NCBI GenBank assembly: GCA_951230915.1
Contig: OX579635.1
Location: forward strand, 35,588,001 to 35,652,000
DNA length: 64,000 nucleotides
Reading direction: 5' to 3'
Source of the DNA: Antitrichia curtipendula
Taxonomy: Eukaryota; Streptophyta; Bryopsida; Hypnales; Leucodontaceae
Shown here: piece by piece, positions 11,040-22,731 of the stretch
Layout: every line of letters begins with the position of its first letter
Numbering within the stretch: the first letter of the stretch is position 1
The notes under the pieces: model-generated
What the model was told of the DNA's origin: nothing
Database searches by the model: none
What the model saw: only the letters and a program-made list of their open reading frames with translations
Translations under genes and position numbers: made by a program

Positions 11040-11660
11040 CAGATCGAGTGGGAGGTGACCAGTTTGTCAAGCAGCTTAATTACGAAGCAGATCGATCGAG
11101 GTAAGCATCTTCAGGGAGTAGAACAGATTCTCAATTTTCGTCGGCCTCAAGTAGAACTCGAGTTTTTGTCTGTGTGTCTTTTAACCAGTTTTTCAAGCAG
11201 CTTAATTACGAAGCAGATCGATCGAGGTAAGCATCTTCAGGAGTAGAACAGATTCTCAATTTTCGTCGACCTCAAGAAGAACTCGAGTTTTTGTCGGTGT
11301 GTCTTTTAACCAGTTTTTCAAGCAGCTTACGAAGCAGATCGAGGTAAGCATCTTCAGGGAGAAAGAACAGATTCTCAATTTTCGTCTTCCTCAAGAAGAA
11401 CTCGAGTTTTTGTCTGTGTCTTTTAACCATTTTCTCAAGCAGCTTACGAAGCAGATCGAGGTAAGCATCTTCAAGAGAAAGAACAGATTCTCAATTTTCG
11501 TCGGCCTCAAGAAGAATTCGAGTTTTTGTCTGGGTCTTTTAACCAGTTTTTCAAGCAGCTTACGAAGCAGATCGAGGTAAGCAGCTTCAAGAGAAAGAAC
11601 AGATTCTTAATTTTCGTCGGCCTCAAGAAGAATTCGAGTTTCTGTCTGTCGATCTCTTTT
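11040..11660 (+). repeat. Five-fold tandem repeat of a leader segment with splice-donor-like sites
   Basis: Units of 116-126 bp run through this interval. Each has the order AACCAGTTTTTCAAGCAGCT, GAAGCAGATCGAG|GTAAGCA, then AACAGATTCTCAATTTTCGT and CTCGAGTTTTTGTC. The GTAAGC donors start at 11101, 11227, 11344, 11461 and 11577. The interval precedes membrane-protein gene copy 1, whose coding exon is preceded by an acceptor-like TTTGATTCCAG ending at 12584. The simplest reading is an amplified 5' untranslated exon end. It makes short ORFs with repeated QLTKQIE-type blocks, which I do not count as proteins. Confidence 0.75.
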
Positions 11661-12615
11661 AGACGTTAATAGAGTGTCGTAACGCAGAGGATCCACTCTT
11701 TCCGTCATTTTCAAGTGTTATGGTCAAATTACGTGAGGGTGTGCTTCGATTCGGAGGGTAGAGGATGAACAGTTTGTCTGTCAATCTAGTCGAAATACGA
11801 GCAATTTTGCCGAATTGAGTACGGTTTTGCTTCCGTTGCGAGATCATCCGATAGATCTAACTAAGAGAGATCACTTTCGGTACTGCAGGAGCCTATCTCT
11901 CTTTGCGATCATAGTGTTGTTCTCACACAATGTATTTGATGATTTCTTATGCAAGCATTTGAATTCTGGGAGGTCAAGGAAACCACAATTGGATCGGAGG
12001 GGATCGTGAGAGACCCCCCTGGTTTGTATTCAAAGATGAGAGCATTACCGTCGTCCATGCCAGTCGTTTGATTTCTTAAACCCTACGATTTGCTCACAGA
12101 AGGCTAACCAAACGTTGATCGGAATTCTTACATCGCGGTGCTAACAATCCGCAGTTTCGTTTAGTTGGTGGTGATATTCCACTACTTCAGCGTTTTTCTC
12201 AAGACGCGCGGGTTTGAAACAGAAGTCTGTAGTACCTGTTTTAGTTTTCCGAGCTTTGTGTTGATGTATGTCACAATTTTGGTAATGAAACCGTGCCAAT
12301 TTTTTAAGAAAAACTTGACGATTTGTAAAGTAATGTCTTCCGGGGTACACTGAGATCGACAATGGGATCAACTCCCTGATGGGTTTCGTATCCTCAACTT
12401 GATGTGGTGATTTCATTGTCAAGTTTGTAACAATGACGGATATGCACGACATTTGGCGCCTCAATCCAGCTACACCACCACTGTAGTTTGCGTTTCTGTT
12501 GGCAATGGAGTGAAATTACAATTTCTTGTCTTCAAATCGAGACGAAATTGACGTTTTTTGTGTCTGTGTACTGTTTGATTCCAGGTGTTGGATTGTTGTG
12601 GGGACTGCTGCCAAT

Positions 12616-13805
12616 ATGGCAGTAGGAGACCAAGACATGGAAGGATGGGGAGTCTATTCCATTTTCAAGGAGGCCGGCAGGCTCTCGTATCACCATATCC
12701 GGATCTTACGCCCTTTCATCCTTGCGTTTCTGTTACCACTTGCACTCATTCAGTTTCTGCAGGTGATTGGCATTGCATGGCTTCTTACATGGGTTGCTGA
12801 TCAAGTGCAGCCTCACCATGTGTGGGGTACTTTGGTCCACCATCGCCATTCTGGCGTTCATGTCGTCCATGCCGCCGTTTTTAAGGTACCGCTCTTGAAT
12901 GTCTTTAAACATGTGTGTATCAAAATAGTTTAGTTTTGAAATTGAAGTATGAGATTCCGAAACTCCACACCAAATTTATCCTCGGAGCTTGTGTTTCAAG
13001 GAGAATTCTTCGTTTGAAACTCATGAAGTACTTACCAGATGTGATCTCCATTGCGCAGGGTCCAAATCTCCACAAGCCCGTCCCCGTCTTCGTCCTTGAA
13101 CTCCTCCTCCTCGTTTACACCCTAACCTTCCTCATCTTCATCATCTGCTGGCTCCTCGCAAACCTCGCCACCGCCGCCATAGCCAAAGCAATCCACCACA
13201 TCTACTCCTCCCACAACGAAAACAGCAACGAAGACAGCAACCCCTCCCAACAAACCCTAACCCTAACCCACTCCATCTTCACCTCCCTCCCCCACTCCTT
13301 GTACCGCATCTTCATCATCTCCATCTGCTTCTTCGTCGTCGTATTCCTGGCCTACATCCTCCTCGCTCTCCCGTTCTCCCTCCTCTCGGGACCCCAGTTT
13401 GAGCCTTACCACCTCCAAGCGCTCCACACCTGGTTATGGAACTTGGTCTCTCTGATCCTCAACTTCTGGTACCTGGTGTCGGTCCAAGTGGCCGTGCTCG
13501 AGAGTCAGTACGACGGCTGGGCGGCGTTGCAGCGGAGCGCGAAGCTGGTGAAGGCGAAAGCGGCGACTGCGCTGGCGCTCCTGGCCGTCTACTTCGTGTA
13601 CTTCTGCGTCTTCGATTGGGTTTTGCTTGTGGCGATTACGATTCCGGCCCATTCGGTGGTGCTGTACGTGGTGGCGGGGGCGCAGGCGGTGGGGAACTTG
13701 GCGGTCGAGACGTTTTCGTTGGTGGTGATGACGGTGTTCTACTTTGTGAGCAAGCGCAAGTCTGAAGGGGACCGGTATCAGGCGCTGGATGTGGTAAGCG
13801 ATTGA
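12616..13805 (+). CDS. Multi-pass membrane protein of an uncharacterised plant family, copy 1 (two exons)
   Basis: Exon 1 is 12616-12885 (90 codons) and exon 2 is 13059-13805, joined in phase 0 across a 173-bp intron with GTACC donor and TTGCGCAG acceptor; the predicted protein is 338 residues. The ATG at 12616 opens a frame with EGWGVYSIFKEAGRLSYHH, shared with the second copy. Hydrophobic segments lie at about residues 33-60, 98-127, 165-192, 205-228, 243-268 and 275-300, so roughly six membrane spans. It resembles the plant proteins related to Arabidopsis At1g31130 in layout (IFKE-type start, then a hydrophobic block followed by ATAAIAKAIHHIY); this is recollection of the family and no function is established. 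An acceptor at 12584 implies an intron in the 5' leader, fed by the repeats at 11.0-11.7 kb. Exon 2 is unusually GC-rich, C-rich in its first half and G-rich in its second. A decayed paralogue is at 33.8-35.2 kb. Confidence 0.7.
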
Positions 13806-13894
13806 TGGAGGGTGATGCCGTGGTTGTACGGGTTCATTGTTGGAAATGGAGGGCTACTTTAGGGTTGCATATCATGAGCCCCTGAAACCTTTAA

Positions 13895-14133
13895 CCCTAG
13901 AAAGGGCCTGAAAAGCCCTTTGCGGTCGTATAGTATATTATGAATACGGTGGCATTTGACCAGAAAAACATTGACCAAATATTGTTCAGTACAAAGTAAA
14001 CAAATTAATGATCACGATAGTGTCCAAATAACAATGTATCACAATTCATATAGTAAAACAAAATTGAAGAATTATAAGGTTAAAAAGACGAGTCGTATAG
14101 AGGGACCCCAACTCTCCAAGGGCCTTTCAAGGG
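13895..14133. mobile_element. Short TTAA-flanked element 5
   Basis: Left: TTAA (13891-13894) then CCCTAGAAAGGGCCTG. Right: AAGGGCCTTTCAAGGG then TTAA (14134-14137). The ends are inverted over about 15 bp. It starts about 85 bp after the stop codon of gene copy 1; the matching place behind copy 2 (about 35,210) shares the ATCAT sequence just before it but not the insertion. No coding sequence. Confidence 0.55.
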
Positions 14134-14137
14134 TTAA

Positions 14138-15121
14138 TCTTGTAAAAGATGTGGCTTCTCCAATTATTTGGTGCATTATTTGTTTTTGCAATGAACATGT
14201 AAGTCATCTATTGGCCATTTTTTGGCCTCATTGTTGTTTTTAAGGGTTAATTAAGCACATGCCAAAAAGTGGGTGAAAGACGACTTTACAGATGCATCAT
14301 TGGAGAGATGAAAAATGCATCCATTGGTCCATAAATCCTAAGAGCACTAATAGAAGGTGAAATTATTATGCAACACTTCTCCTTTCCACACAAAATTCCA
14401 AAGAATGAAGATTTGCACTTTTGTCTTACAGAAAAGTTTTTTTTGGATTCCATTAGATACTTTCAGGTTGTTGTGTCTTTATAGGGTTAACCACTAATAT
14501 TACTTACTAATTGTTGTGTTGTGTGTAGTCAATTGAGGGTTAAGAGACCTGTAGACATCTGCAGTTTGGGGCTAAAGACAACTCCATGTGGATGTGAACA
14601 ATGATAGCGAGCACTTTCATTATATGAGACTGTGCGTTGATATCTATACATGTGTTGTAAATTATGTTGTGCATGGTTTGCCTACCTTAATCTTTAGAGG
14701 TTCCAAAGGCCCTTATGGTCTTCTTTGGCTACATATCTCTATTTATTAGTTTGATATTGTCATATTCAAACTTATAGCTTAAAAGACCAACTTAGAGTTT
14801 GATAAATGTTTTCATCTTTTCATCTTAGAAAAACCAAATGTGGTCATTCTAAGCATGTAATTCTGAATAAAGTAAAATTGGTCCATATTTAGAATTTTGT
14901 ACAAATAAATAAATGTTAATTTTTACTTCATCTATTGGTAAAAGAATTGTTGTATTTCAAGTAATAGGAGATTTTCAAATACTACAATATTAGTAAATAT
15001 TATACAAATATATTTGTATATATATATATATATATAACACTTTATACTAATAGTATATACAAATGTAATTTGTATGATTTGTTTTTGAAGATCATAAAGT
15101 TGGTGTTTAATAATTGACCTT
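14138..15121. other. Intergenic; dispersed core repeat and TA tract
   Basis: No gene seen. At about 14,330-14,450 there is an inverted copy of the dispersed core (GAAGATTTGCACTTTTGTC). A (TA)n run lies at 15,017-15,036. Confidence 0.6.
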
Positions 15122-15125
15122 TTAA

Positions 15126-16093
15126 CCCTAGACCGCCCAAGAGGACAAAAAGTGTCCTCACATAGTTTTAAGTTAAATTCAAAGTACTTTAACTTTTGCA
15201 TCCAATGACCAAATTCAATAAAACTTGTTGGGAAAGTTGCGCCTTTTCTTCTAGTTTGTGTGGTAAAATTTTCAGATCAATCCAAGAGGTAATGATTTTC
15301 TGGAAGCCAATCAAAGTTCACAGGCTCAATTTGATTCACCAAAGTGCACTTCATGGCTGCAACTTCGGGGTCTTGTATCTCCTTCATCCAATGTTCGATT
15401 TCAATAAAATTTGTTGGGTTGTGTTTCCCTTGAATTCTAGTTATCGTGGTGAAACTTTCATGTCAATCCAAGTTGTTTTGAATGTTTGGGAGCAATTCAA
15501 AATTCAAAATCCCGCCATTTATGGACTATAGTGAACTTCGGCGGCTTGTATCTTCTTCATAAAATGTCCGTTTTCAATAATTGTTTTTTTAGAAGTTGAG
15601 AATACTAGTCTAGTTTGTGTGGCTAAATTTTCATATCAATCCAATAATTTATGAATGACTGAGAAGCATTTTAGCAGAAGGAGGTTCAGCCCTAGATGTG
15701 TTTTTTGCAACTTTTCTTGCCTATTTTTGACATTTGCAAGCCATTTTGCAAACACATTGAGTCAATTGAATGATATTTTTTTTCACCAATGTGTTTGTAT
15801 CCTGGTTTTGAATCACTTTGTAGTTTCAAGTTTTTTCATTTGATTAGTTTTAGAAATCAAATTTGGCCTCTAAATGTGTTTTTAGGAAAATTTCAGCATT
15901 CTTTTTCAACACTAAAACATTATAATCTTGCAATCTACACGGTCAAATGACTTCAAATTTGATCCATGATATCTACAACATGTGTACTACATGATTATAC
16001 GGTTAAGATCTTTATTACTTAGTCACATTTGGATTTATAGCACTTCAAAAGCTAGGATGTTTTTTACCCAAAACGGCCATTGGCGGTCTAGGG
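15126..16093. mobile_element. TTAA-flanked element 6
   Basis: Left: TTAA (15122-15125) then CCCTAGACCGCCCAAG. Right: CATTGGCGGTCTAGGG then TTAA (16094-16097); the first 12 bp of the ends are perfect inverse copies. Length 968 bp. Internal blocks such as CATCCAATGACCAAATTCAA match, in inverse, the element at 26,017-26,989, so both belong to one family in opposite orientation. Only short open frames, none convincing. Confidence 0.65.
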
Positions 16094-16539
16094 TTAATCT
16101 TGGAAAAAGTATATGTCCTCTCTCCCACTAAAAACCTCCAAATTAAACACAATTTGTATCCCACTAAAAAACTTTGTTTATTGATTTTGACCATTGAGTA
16201 AGCGTTGCCGCGTTAGCCGTATTGAATGACCTTGTGGGAGTAAATGAAAAGCAATCAATTTGATTCCTCCAAGTATCAATATTTTATTCAATATAAATGT
16301 GGAATTTTTAATTGGGATCCATTTTGTCTCATAGACTCACCTATTGTGGTTAATTTTGGCACTTTTCCCTAAGCAAGGAGGAAAGAGAGATGAGTGGACA
16401 AGAATGTACAAACAACAAATCTTTCTCAAAGAATTAGTACATCCAACTATTATCCACAATAGGTCAACCTAAAAATCCATGACATGGGGGTTGCCTAAAA
16501 CATATACATTCACCTCAATGTACAAGCAGTCTAATCTGA

Positions 16540-17117
16540 CTTGTGCCTTATAATATAAAAATTGTTGCAAAGTGCATCGTAAAATGGGAACCAATTTAAC
16601 ATACTATAACACCACCAAATGCACTTACACTTTCTACACTTTCTTAACTGAGAATTTCTTTTTATTCAAAAAAATAATTTTCACTCAAATAAATCATGAT
16701 TGTTGTCTTTCCATTGAAATATTCTAAATTTAATCTGCAAATTTGTTAAGAAAATTAAATGTACAAATGAACACAACATCCAATAAGCACATGTTCACAA
16801 TTTTTTTGAAGAAATAGTGACGTAGATTTCTCTCGTAAATCATTCTGTTGCTTTCACCAAACACTGAATGATATAATTTCACTTAATACCCAAAAAAGTC
16901 AATTAAAAAAACAACTTTATACACAGCATGGCAAAATCAAAAGTAAACATATTAAGAAAACAATGTTTTTAGAACAAATCCCAAACCCCTGTTACCCTAT
17001 TTTTTCTATAAATATGAATAAAAGTACAAAAATAGATTAAATGCAAAAAATATGTATCTTTCAAATAAATGTTTTGAAATATTCAATCACTCTAGAAACT
17101 TGAATCAATACCAGATA
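16540..17117. repeat. Paralogous segment A, left part
   Basis: Matches the diverged segment at about 860-2000 in order and orientation (for example GATTGTTGTCTTTCCATTGA near 16,695). It continues at 20,825 after the LTR retrotransposon that split it. Confidence 0.6.
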
Positions 17118-17122
17118 GGACT

Positions 17123-17780
17123 TGTCAAACCAAAAAGTAACACCCCGCATGGGATTGTCATTTTTATTGTAGTTTAGTGGCAAAAGTTCGTTCACAGGGA
17201 ATTTTGTAATGGAATAGGAAGATAATGAATAAAACACAAATTGTAAAGCCAATCATTGGCTAAATCAAATCATATACAAATATGGATACAACTTCAACTT
17301 CAAGCTACAACCAAGAACTCACTTATCCAATCTTTAGGTACTCACAATTTCTTACATTATTCAATTGCTAGGATTTTAATAATACACACACAAAGATGCC
17401 CAATCTCTAGGACTTACACACACAATTAAAAGTATACGCTTAAAGCTTATTATTACTCAAAAAAAATATTTTCAAACAAGTACACATAAAATCCTAAACT
17501 ACAAACACATATACACACACCAAACCCAAAGAGAGCTCCAAAAGGAAGAGAAAGAAAGAAAAAGAAAATTCTCCTTATATCTACAGTGACGACTATTAGT
17601 CTCCTAGAGTCACCTAAACAAATTGTCACCTTTCAAATCTTGAGCTACTCACATCATTTTGGATCCCTAAGCAAATTATTTTCACATTCACTCACCATTA
17701 GAGGAACTAGCTGTGATCTAAGCTGTTTTCCCACTGCAAAAGACAATTTGTTAAAGTAAAGAAAAACTAGGTACACTACA
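17123..17780 (-). repeat. LTR (3' LTR in element orientation)
   Basis: 658 bp, plus-strand start TGTCAAACCAAAAAGTAACA and end AGGTACACTACA. Near-identical to 20162-20819. Confidence 0.95.
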
Positions 17781-17795
17781 TAGCCCCCTACTTTA
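17781..17795 (-). promoter_or_regulatory. Polypurine tract of the LTR element
   Basis: On the minus strand AAAGTAGGGGGCTA immediately precedes the downstream LTR (which starts TGTAGTGTACC). The position and composition fit a plus-strand primer. Confidence 0.7.
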
Positions 17796-18455
17796 AGAGA
17801 TTGACGTCCTCGTCAATCAGATTTGGAACACTTGTTTTGGTCAAATGCACTTTTGCTTTATTATATTAAGCAACATAGTTTTTTTTTAAACTTGTATTTA
17901 GAAGACACTTTTACACCATTTGTCTCATCTTCTTTCATAATCATAGTCACATATTGATTATTTTCTATTATAGGTTGAGCTTTAGCATTTGAAGAAGAAT
18001 AAGTTTGTTCAAAGCATATAAAAAGCTATTTACATTTTGAAATCAAAACTTTAAGATCTAGTGATATACTTTTTTCCATCATAGTCTTTGTTCCTTGAAC
18101 ACATTGATTTTCCTCAATCTATGTAATCATACTTTATAGATCTACTTTGTATTTTGGTTTTGGTATTATTCTTTGAAATTTCATCTCATTTGTTGTAGTG
18201 TAAATCACAATGTGATTTTTTTTTTTTTTTTTTTTTTAATTTTTTTCAGAGTTTAATTCTTTTGTACACTTCTAGTAATTTAGTTGCAAATTGATATAGT
18301 TTCATGTTGATTATGAAATTTGTGTACATCTTCAAATAGACAAAATTTATATCATTTAGAATTTTCTATTAACTTCCATGATGCCGTCATTCATCTTAAT
18401 ATAAGTCTTTGCAAATTTTTGAAATTCAAGTATTTATAAAATTATTTTTATAAAA

Positions 18456-20049
18456 TCAAATTATTGGATCTCCATCAAAAACCATTATTATTTTTGAACT
18501 CAAGACAATAAGAATATAAACTTTTGTTAAGAAATATAAATTATTTTGAATCATTAGTAATTGTAAAACATATATGATTAATATTTGATAAGTTGCAACT
18601 TCACTCTTTTGAGTATGCATTGTTCTTTTATTAATTCTAGATTTTAATTTAAAACATTTTGGATTCATTTTGAATATAAAGCATTTAAAACTAAAGGCCT
18701 TCTTTACAAAATCATCTTTATTATCATTTTCAATAATTTGATTCCACAATATGCAAAGATACCTACTTTCATCTTCTTGTGATTGTTCAAATTCAAATCT
18801 TAGATTATCTTTAGTTTCTACTTCACCTTTGTAATATTTCAGCATGTTTCTTGAGTCTTTTACTAGTTGTATTGTCTTTATTTTTTTTGCGTGCACATCA
18901 TATGTGAGTAAGGCATCAAAATCAAGTTGTTGATTCTTCAATTTTTCCACTTCTTTTTCCAATAGTAATACTTGATTTTTAAATTGATTTGATTCATTTT
19001 TAGCAAGATGTAGCTTATCATTGAATTCATTAATATTGCTATTTTGTTTATCATTTTTTATTCTCATGCAATTTATTTCTTCAATCATCTTTTCATGTCT
19101 ATGATCTTTGGCATCAATAATAGTTTGTTGATTTGCACATGTTCTTGTTAATTTTTCAATCATTGACTTATGTTCACATAATTGTTGAAAATACTCATCT
19201 CTTTTATTTCTTATATCTAAATCTTTATAAATGATCATTTCCTCTTTAGCATTCAATGTTACTTTAAAAGACTCCATTGTATTTTTGATAAATTGTGAAA
19301 AATTACAAAAATCATTTTTAAAGCTCTCAATATTATTTTGAATTTTTAGTATTGCTTTAAATAAAGTTTGAGCATTGACCTTTAATAATCTATTTTTAGC
19401 TTCATATTGAATTGAGACGTTGTTTATACCTACAAGTTCTTCTTGTAAATTACTAATTGTGTTCAAATAGTCTTTGTTTTCTTTAAGTAACCTTGTATTG
19501 TCTTCAAGTATAAATTGAATTTGAATTTTATATTTAAGTATTCTTTTACATTGATCTTTTACACTTTTTTGTTCTTTCTTTAGACTTTCAACTTCTTTAC
19601 AAGATTCTTCAAGTTTCTTTTTTAAATTCGGAACAACATTATGCTTGGTGATTTTATGTTCACTTAAAAGAGTATTATGTTCACTTCTTAAGGTTTCAAG
19701 TGTTTTTTTGTGCAATGATTAAATGTTCAAATTTTGCATCAAGTTTCTTTATGTTTAACACATTGCATTTTTTCCAATTATCTTTACAAAATTGGAATTC
19801 TTCACTTACATTTCTTAAACTTGCTTTCAATTGATTACATTCATCATCTTGGTTTTGGAGTTGAAAACATAGATTTTCTTTAATTTGTTGAAAATGATAA
19901 ATTTCATTTTCATGCTCTACCTCTTTATCTTGAAGTTGCTTTAATAAACTCTCTTTAGATTGGTGAAGGTAATAAAATTGACTTCCATAATTATTACTTG
20001 CATTAAAAAACTTTTCTTTTTCATCATATCTAGATGTATAATTTCTCAT
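18456..20049 (-). pseudogene. Coiled-coil protein of the non-autonomous LTR element, one frameshift
   Basis: The frame opens with ATG at 20049, just downstream of the primer-binding site, and runs to 19696; a second frame continues from 19715 to 18456. The two overlap at an A7 run (about 19,704-19,710) and are related by a +1 shift, so one protein of about 530 residues has probably been split by a homopolymer indel. The sequence is almost wholly charged heptad-like helix (runs such as LKKKLEESCKEVESLKKEQK), i.e. a long coiled coil. There is no zinc knuckle, no protease and no polymerase motif. It stands where gag normally stands. It could be a diverged Gag-like assembly protein or a captured host coiled-coil gene; I cannot tell which. 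Confidence 0.6.
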
Positions 20050-20141
20050 TTTTATATCACCTCAAAACTATAATACTCAATTCTAAAAAACAATAACTTT
20101 AAGCAAACAACTCAAATGATCAAACCTATCCACTTTAAAAT

Positions 20142-20159
20142 TCCCCGGCAGCGGCGCCA
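20142..20159 (-). promoter_or_regulatory. Primer-binding site, tRNA-Asp-like
   Basis: Minus strand TGGCGCCGCTGCCGGGGA, two bases inside the LTR. It differs by one base from the complement I would expect for the plant tRNA-Asp 3' end, the primer typical of Athila/Tat elements. The big element at 43.6 kb uses a related site at the same 2-bp spacing. Confidence 0.75.
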
Positions 20160-20161
20160 AA

Positions 20162-20819
20162 TGTCAAACCAAAAAGTAACACCCCGCATGGGATTGTCAT
20201 TTTTATTGTAGTTTAGTGGCAAAAGTTCGTTCACAGGGAATTTTGTAATGGAATAGGAAGATAATGAATAAAACACAAATTGTAAAGCCAATCATTGGCT
20301 AAATCAAATCATATACAAATATGGATACAACTTCAACTTCAAGCTACAACCAAGAACTCACTTATCCAATCTTTAGGTACTCACAATTTCTTACATTATT
20401 CAATTGCTAGGATTTTAATAATACACACACAAAGATGCCCAATCTCTAGGACTTACACACACAATTAAAAGTATACGCTTAAAGCTTATTATTACTCAAA
20501 AAAAATATTTTCAAGCAAGTACACATAAAATCCTAAACTACAAACACATATACACACACCAAACCCAAAGAGAGCTCCAAAAGGAAGAGAAAGAAAGAAA
20601 AAGAAAATTCTCCTTATATCTACAGTGACGACTATTAGTCTCCTAGAGTCACCTAAACAAATTGTCACCTTTCAAATCTTGAGCTACTCACATCATTTTG
20701 GATCCCTAAGCAAATTATTTTCACATTCACTCACCATTAGAGGAACTAGCTGTGATCTAAGCTGTTTTCCCACTGCAAAAGACAATTTGTTAAAGTAAAG
20801 AAAAACTAGGTACACTACA
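20162..20819 (-). repeat. LTR (5' LTR in element orientation)
   Basis: 658 bp direct copy of 17123-17780 with TG...CA ends. Confidence 0.95.
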
Positions 20820-21622
20820 GGACTACACTTTAGTAGTAGTTTTCCTCATGTCTTAGGTTTTTCAAATTATGAAAGCCTACAACATTTCCTTTCTAACCAA
20901 GATATATAATTCTAGGTCACTTGTATAGACTTTTTTAAATCAATGGTGAGATATAGATGAACAAATACTTTGTATACAACAACCATAAAAAAATGGTTGA
21001 CATTTCATCTTCTTCTTTTAGAGTATTCAAAATTATCAACTAAGATGTGTATATTGCATTCAATTCCAGGGAAAATTTTGGACACACATACCTTAAGTTG
21101 AACAACCGACTTGATTGATTGATGATAGGGCTAGAAGAATTCATTGTGGTCTTGTTTGCTAATGCATTAATATTTTGAATTGGTTGTAAGATATTGACAA
21201 TTGTTTTGGTTTCTTTATTGATAGAGTGACATTCAACTTGGAATTCATACATGTATGACAAAAAGGGATAGAATCATGTATGTGTCTGTGTTCATCTCTC
21301 AAATTATCTACTTTATTTCTGCAATTTCCATTAAAATGTTCACATATCTAATAGGCTTTAGAAGAAATTGACAATTGTATTCATCATTTCATCCCATTTT
21401 AATACTTTGGATAGCCAATGCTAAGATAGAATAAGATTCTAGTGAAAAGCCGCCACAAAAAATTTGATTGGTTGTGCTACGGAAGATACCAACTATGGTT
21501 AAGTCTAGAGTTCATCTAGTCTTTGTTGATCCAAGGTGCAAAAGCTCCAATTTTTCCCTAAACATATGACATATGTAAAAAATTTCACCCTATTTTGTAG
21601 TTGATTAATTTGATTTTCTTAA

Positions 21623-22561
21623 CCCTAAAGGTCAGAGACTATATTTTCACCAAAAATGCTCCAAAACTGTTATTTCTAGTACAAATAGCAAATTTTGGAA
21701 AAACCCATTTTTGGACACATGTAACTATAGGGTCTTGTATTACGCTGGTTTGAGAAGATGTGAGAACACTTTCAGAAATTTCCACCATATGGATTGTAAG
21801 ATATTAACATTTGAATTGACAAAAATCCTTTTTCTATCCCTGCAAAAAACTGGGTAGTTGCACTTCACAAGGTCACATTTGTATGAAAAAATGTCCAAAA
21901 TGGTGATGCTTCTTTGTATTCATTCTTCAAGGCAAGTTGAGTACATGCTTGAAAATTTTCAAATCATTTAGAATTGTGCAACATACAAATAAAAAATTGT
22001 AAGTAGAAAGAAGTAGAAAATAATAAAAAATAAAAAATTGTCAAGAATTTAGTTATGGAATTGAAAAATGCTAATCCCAATGGTTGTAATGTTGTAATAA
22101 ACAATCTACATCCAATGTTATTATTATTTTTCTCAATTCCATTGAAAATTGAGTAAAATAAAAGACTTCAAAGTTTATTTGAGAGTAGAGATTCCATAAC
22201 TACCTGCATACTAAAACTCCTCATAACTTTCATCTCATTTATCAAAATGGAATGATTCAAATCTCTCTCTCTATATATAAATATAAAAAAAAAAATTCAA
22301 ATTTTTATTTCTGAAAAAAATTATTTTTTAAAGAATTTTTTAGATTGCCCACTTAGCAATGAAAATTACATATTATACAATAACTTTTTAACCATGTAGT
22401 CACACGTATAGTCAAAAGTTATGAAAATTGTTGGGCCTTAAAGCTACTCCTTGGGCACCTGTTGTGTGAAAATTTCAAAGAAAAATAAATAAAAGATCCA
22501 TTTATAGTGAGTTGCCCAAAATCGCTATGTTACCAAAAAATGGTGTCTGGTCCTTTAGGGA
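21623..22561. mobile_element. TTAA-flanked element 7
   Basis: Left: TTAA (21619-21622) then CCCTAAAGGTCAGAGAC. Right: GTGTCTGGTCCTTTAGGGA then TTAA (22562-22565). The inverted ends continue through ACCAAAAAATG-type sequence. 939 bp. The diverged segment near 2,930 shows the same flanks without the element. An inverted relative is at 61,534-62,642. Confidence 0.65.
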
Positions 22562-22731
22562 TTAAATCACTTCTAGCCAATCCAGAGTGCTTATTTCCAA
22601 ATATTAATTCAAACTTTTCAAGTTTTATCATTCGTTAATGTAAGCACTAAAAATTTTCATTTTCTTTGGAGGGAGAAAGTTTGGGGCAATATTTTTTTGT
22701 ATACAATTTCTCTCTAAAAAGCCATATCAAT

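Larger units (their letters stand above)
17123..20819 (-). mobile_element. Young non-autonomous LTR retrotransposon
   Basis: Two 658-bp direct repeats bound a 2.4-kb interior, 3697 bp in all, with 5-bp target duplications GGACT at 17118-17122 and 20820-20824. Repeat ends are TG...CA. Orientation is minus: a primer-binding site lies at 20142-20159 and a purine tract at 17781-17795. The LTRs appear to differ at about one base (A/G near 17,476/20,515), so insertion is recent. The paralogous segment at about 28,042 reads ATAGGACTACATTTTAG and preserves the empty site. There is no protease, reverse transcriptase or integrase; the only long frame encodes a coiled-coil protein. Confidence 0.92.

Noticed and set aside
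10884..11580. Open frames with repeated QLTKQIE-like blocks
   Set aside because: They are translations of the tandem leader repeat and change frame from unit to unit.
12141..12464. 107-codon minus-strand frame opposite the leader of gene copy 1
   Set aside because: It is not preserved in the homologous leader of copy 2 at 32.5 kb and has no recognisable motif.
12815..12885. An out-of-frame hydrophobic stretch (+1 frame) at the end of exon 1, present in both gene copies
   Set aside because: It could mean a frameshift, but the hydrophilic frame joins exon 2 in phase in both copies and the +1 frame hits a stop in copy 2; the few substitutions between copies favour neither frame clearly.
12996..13058. 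Continuous frame from 12,915 through exon 2, suggesting a single-exon 296-residue protein
   Set aside because: The upstream part is the intron: it has GT/AG borders in the same place as copy 2, where the intron sequence is unrelated.
19700..19712. A -1 slippery heptamer (A AAA AAC) in the coiled-coil ORF
   Set aside because: The heptamer is in register, but the downstream frame needs a +1 shift, so a -1 signal would not join the two frames.
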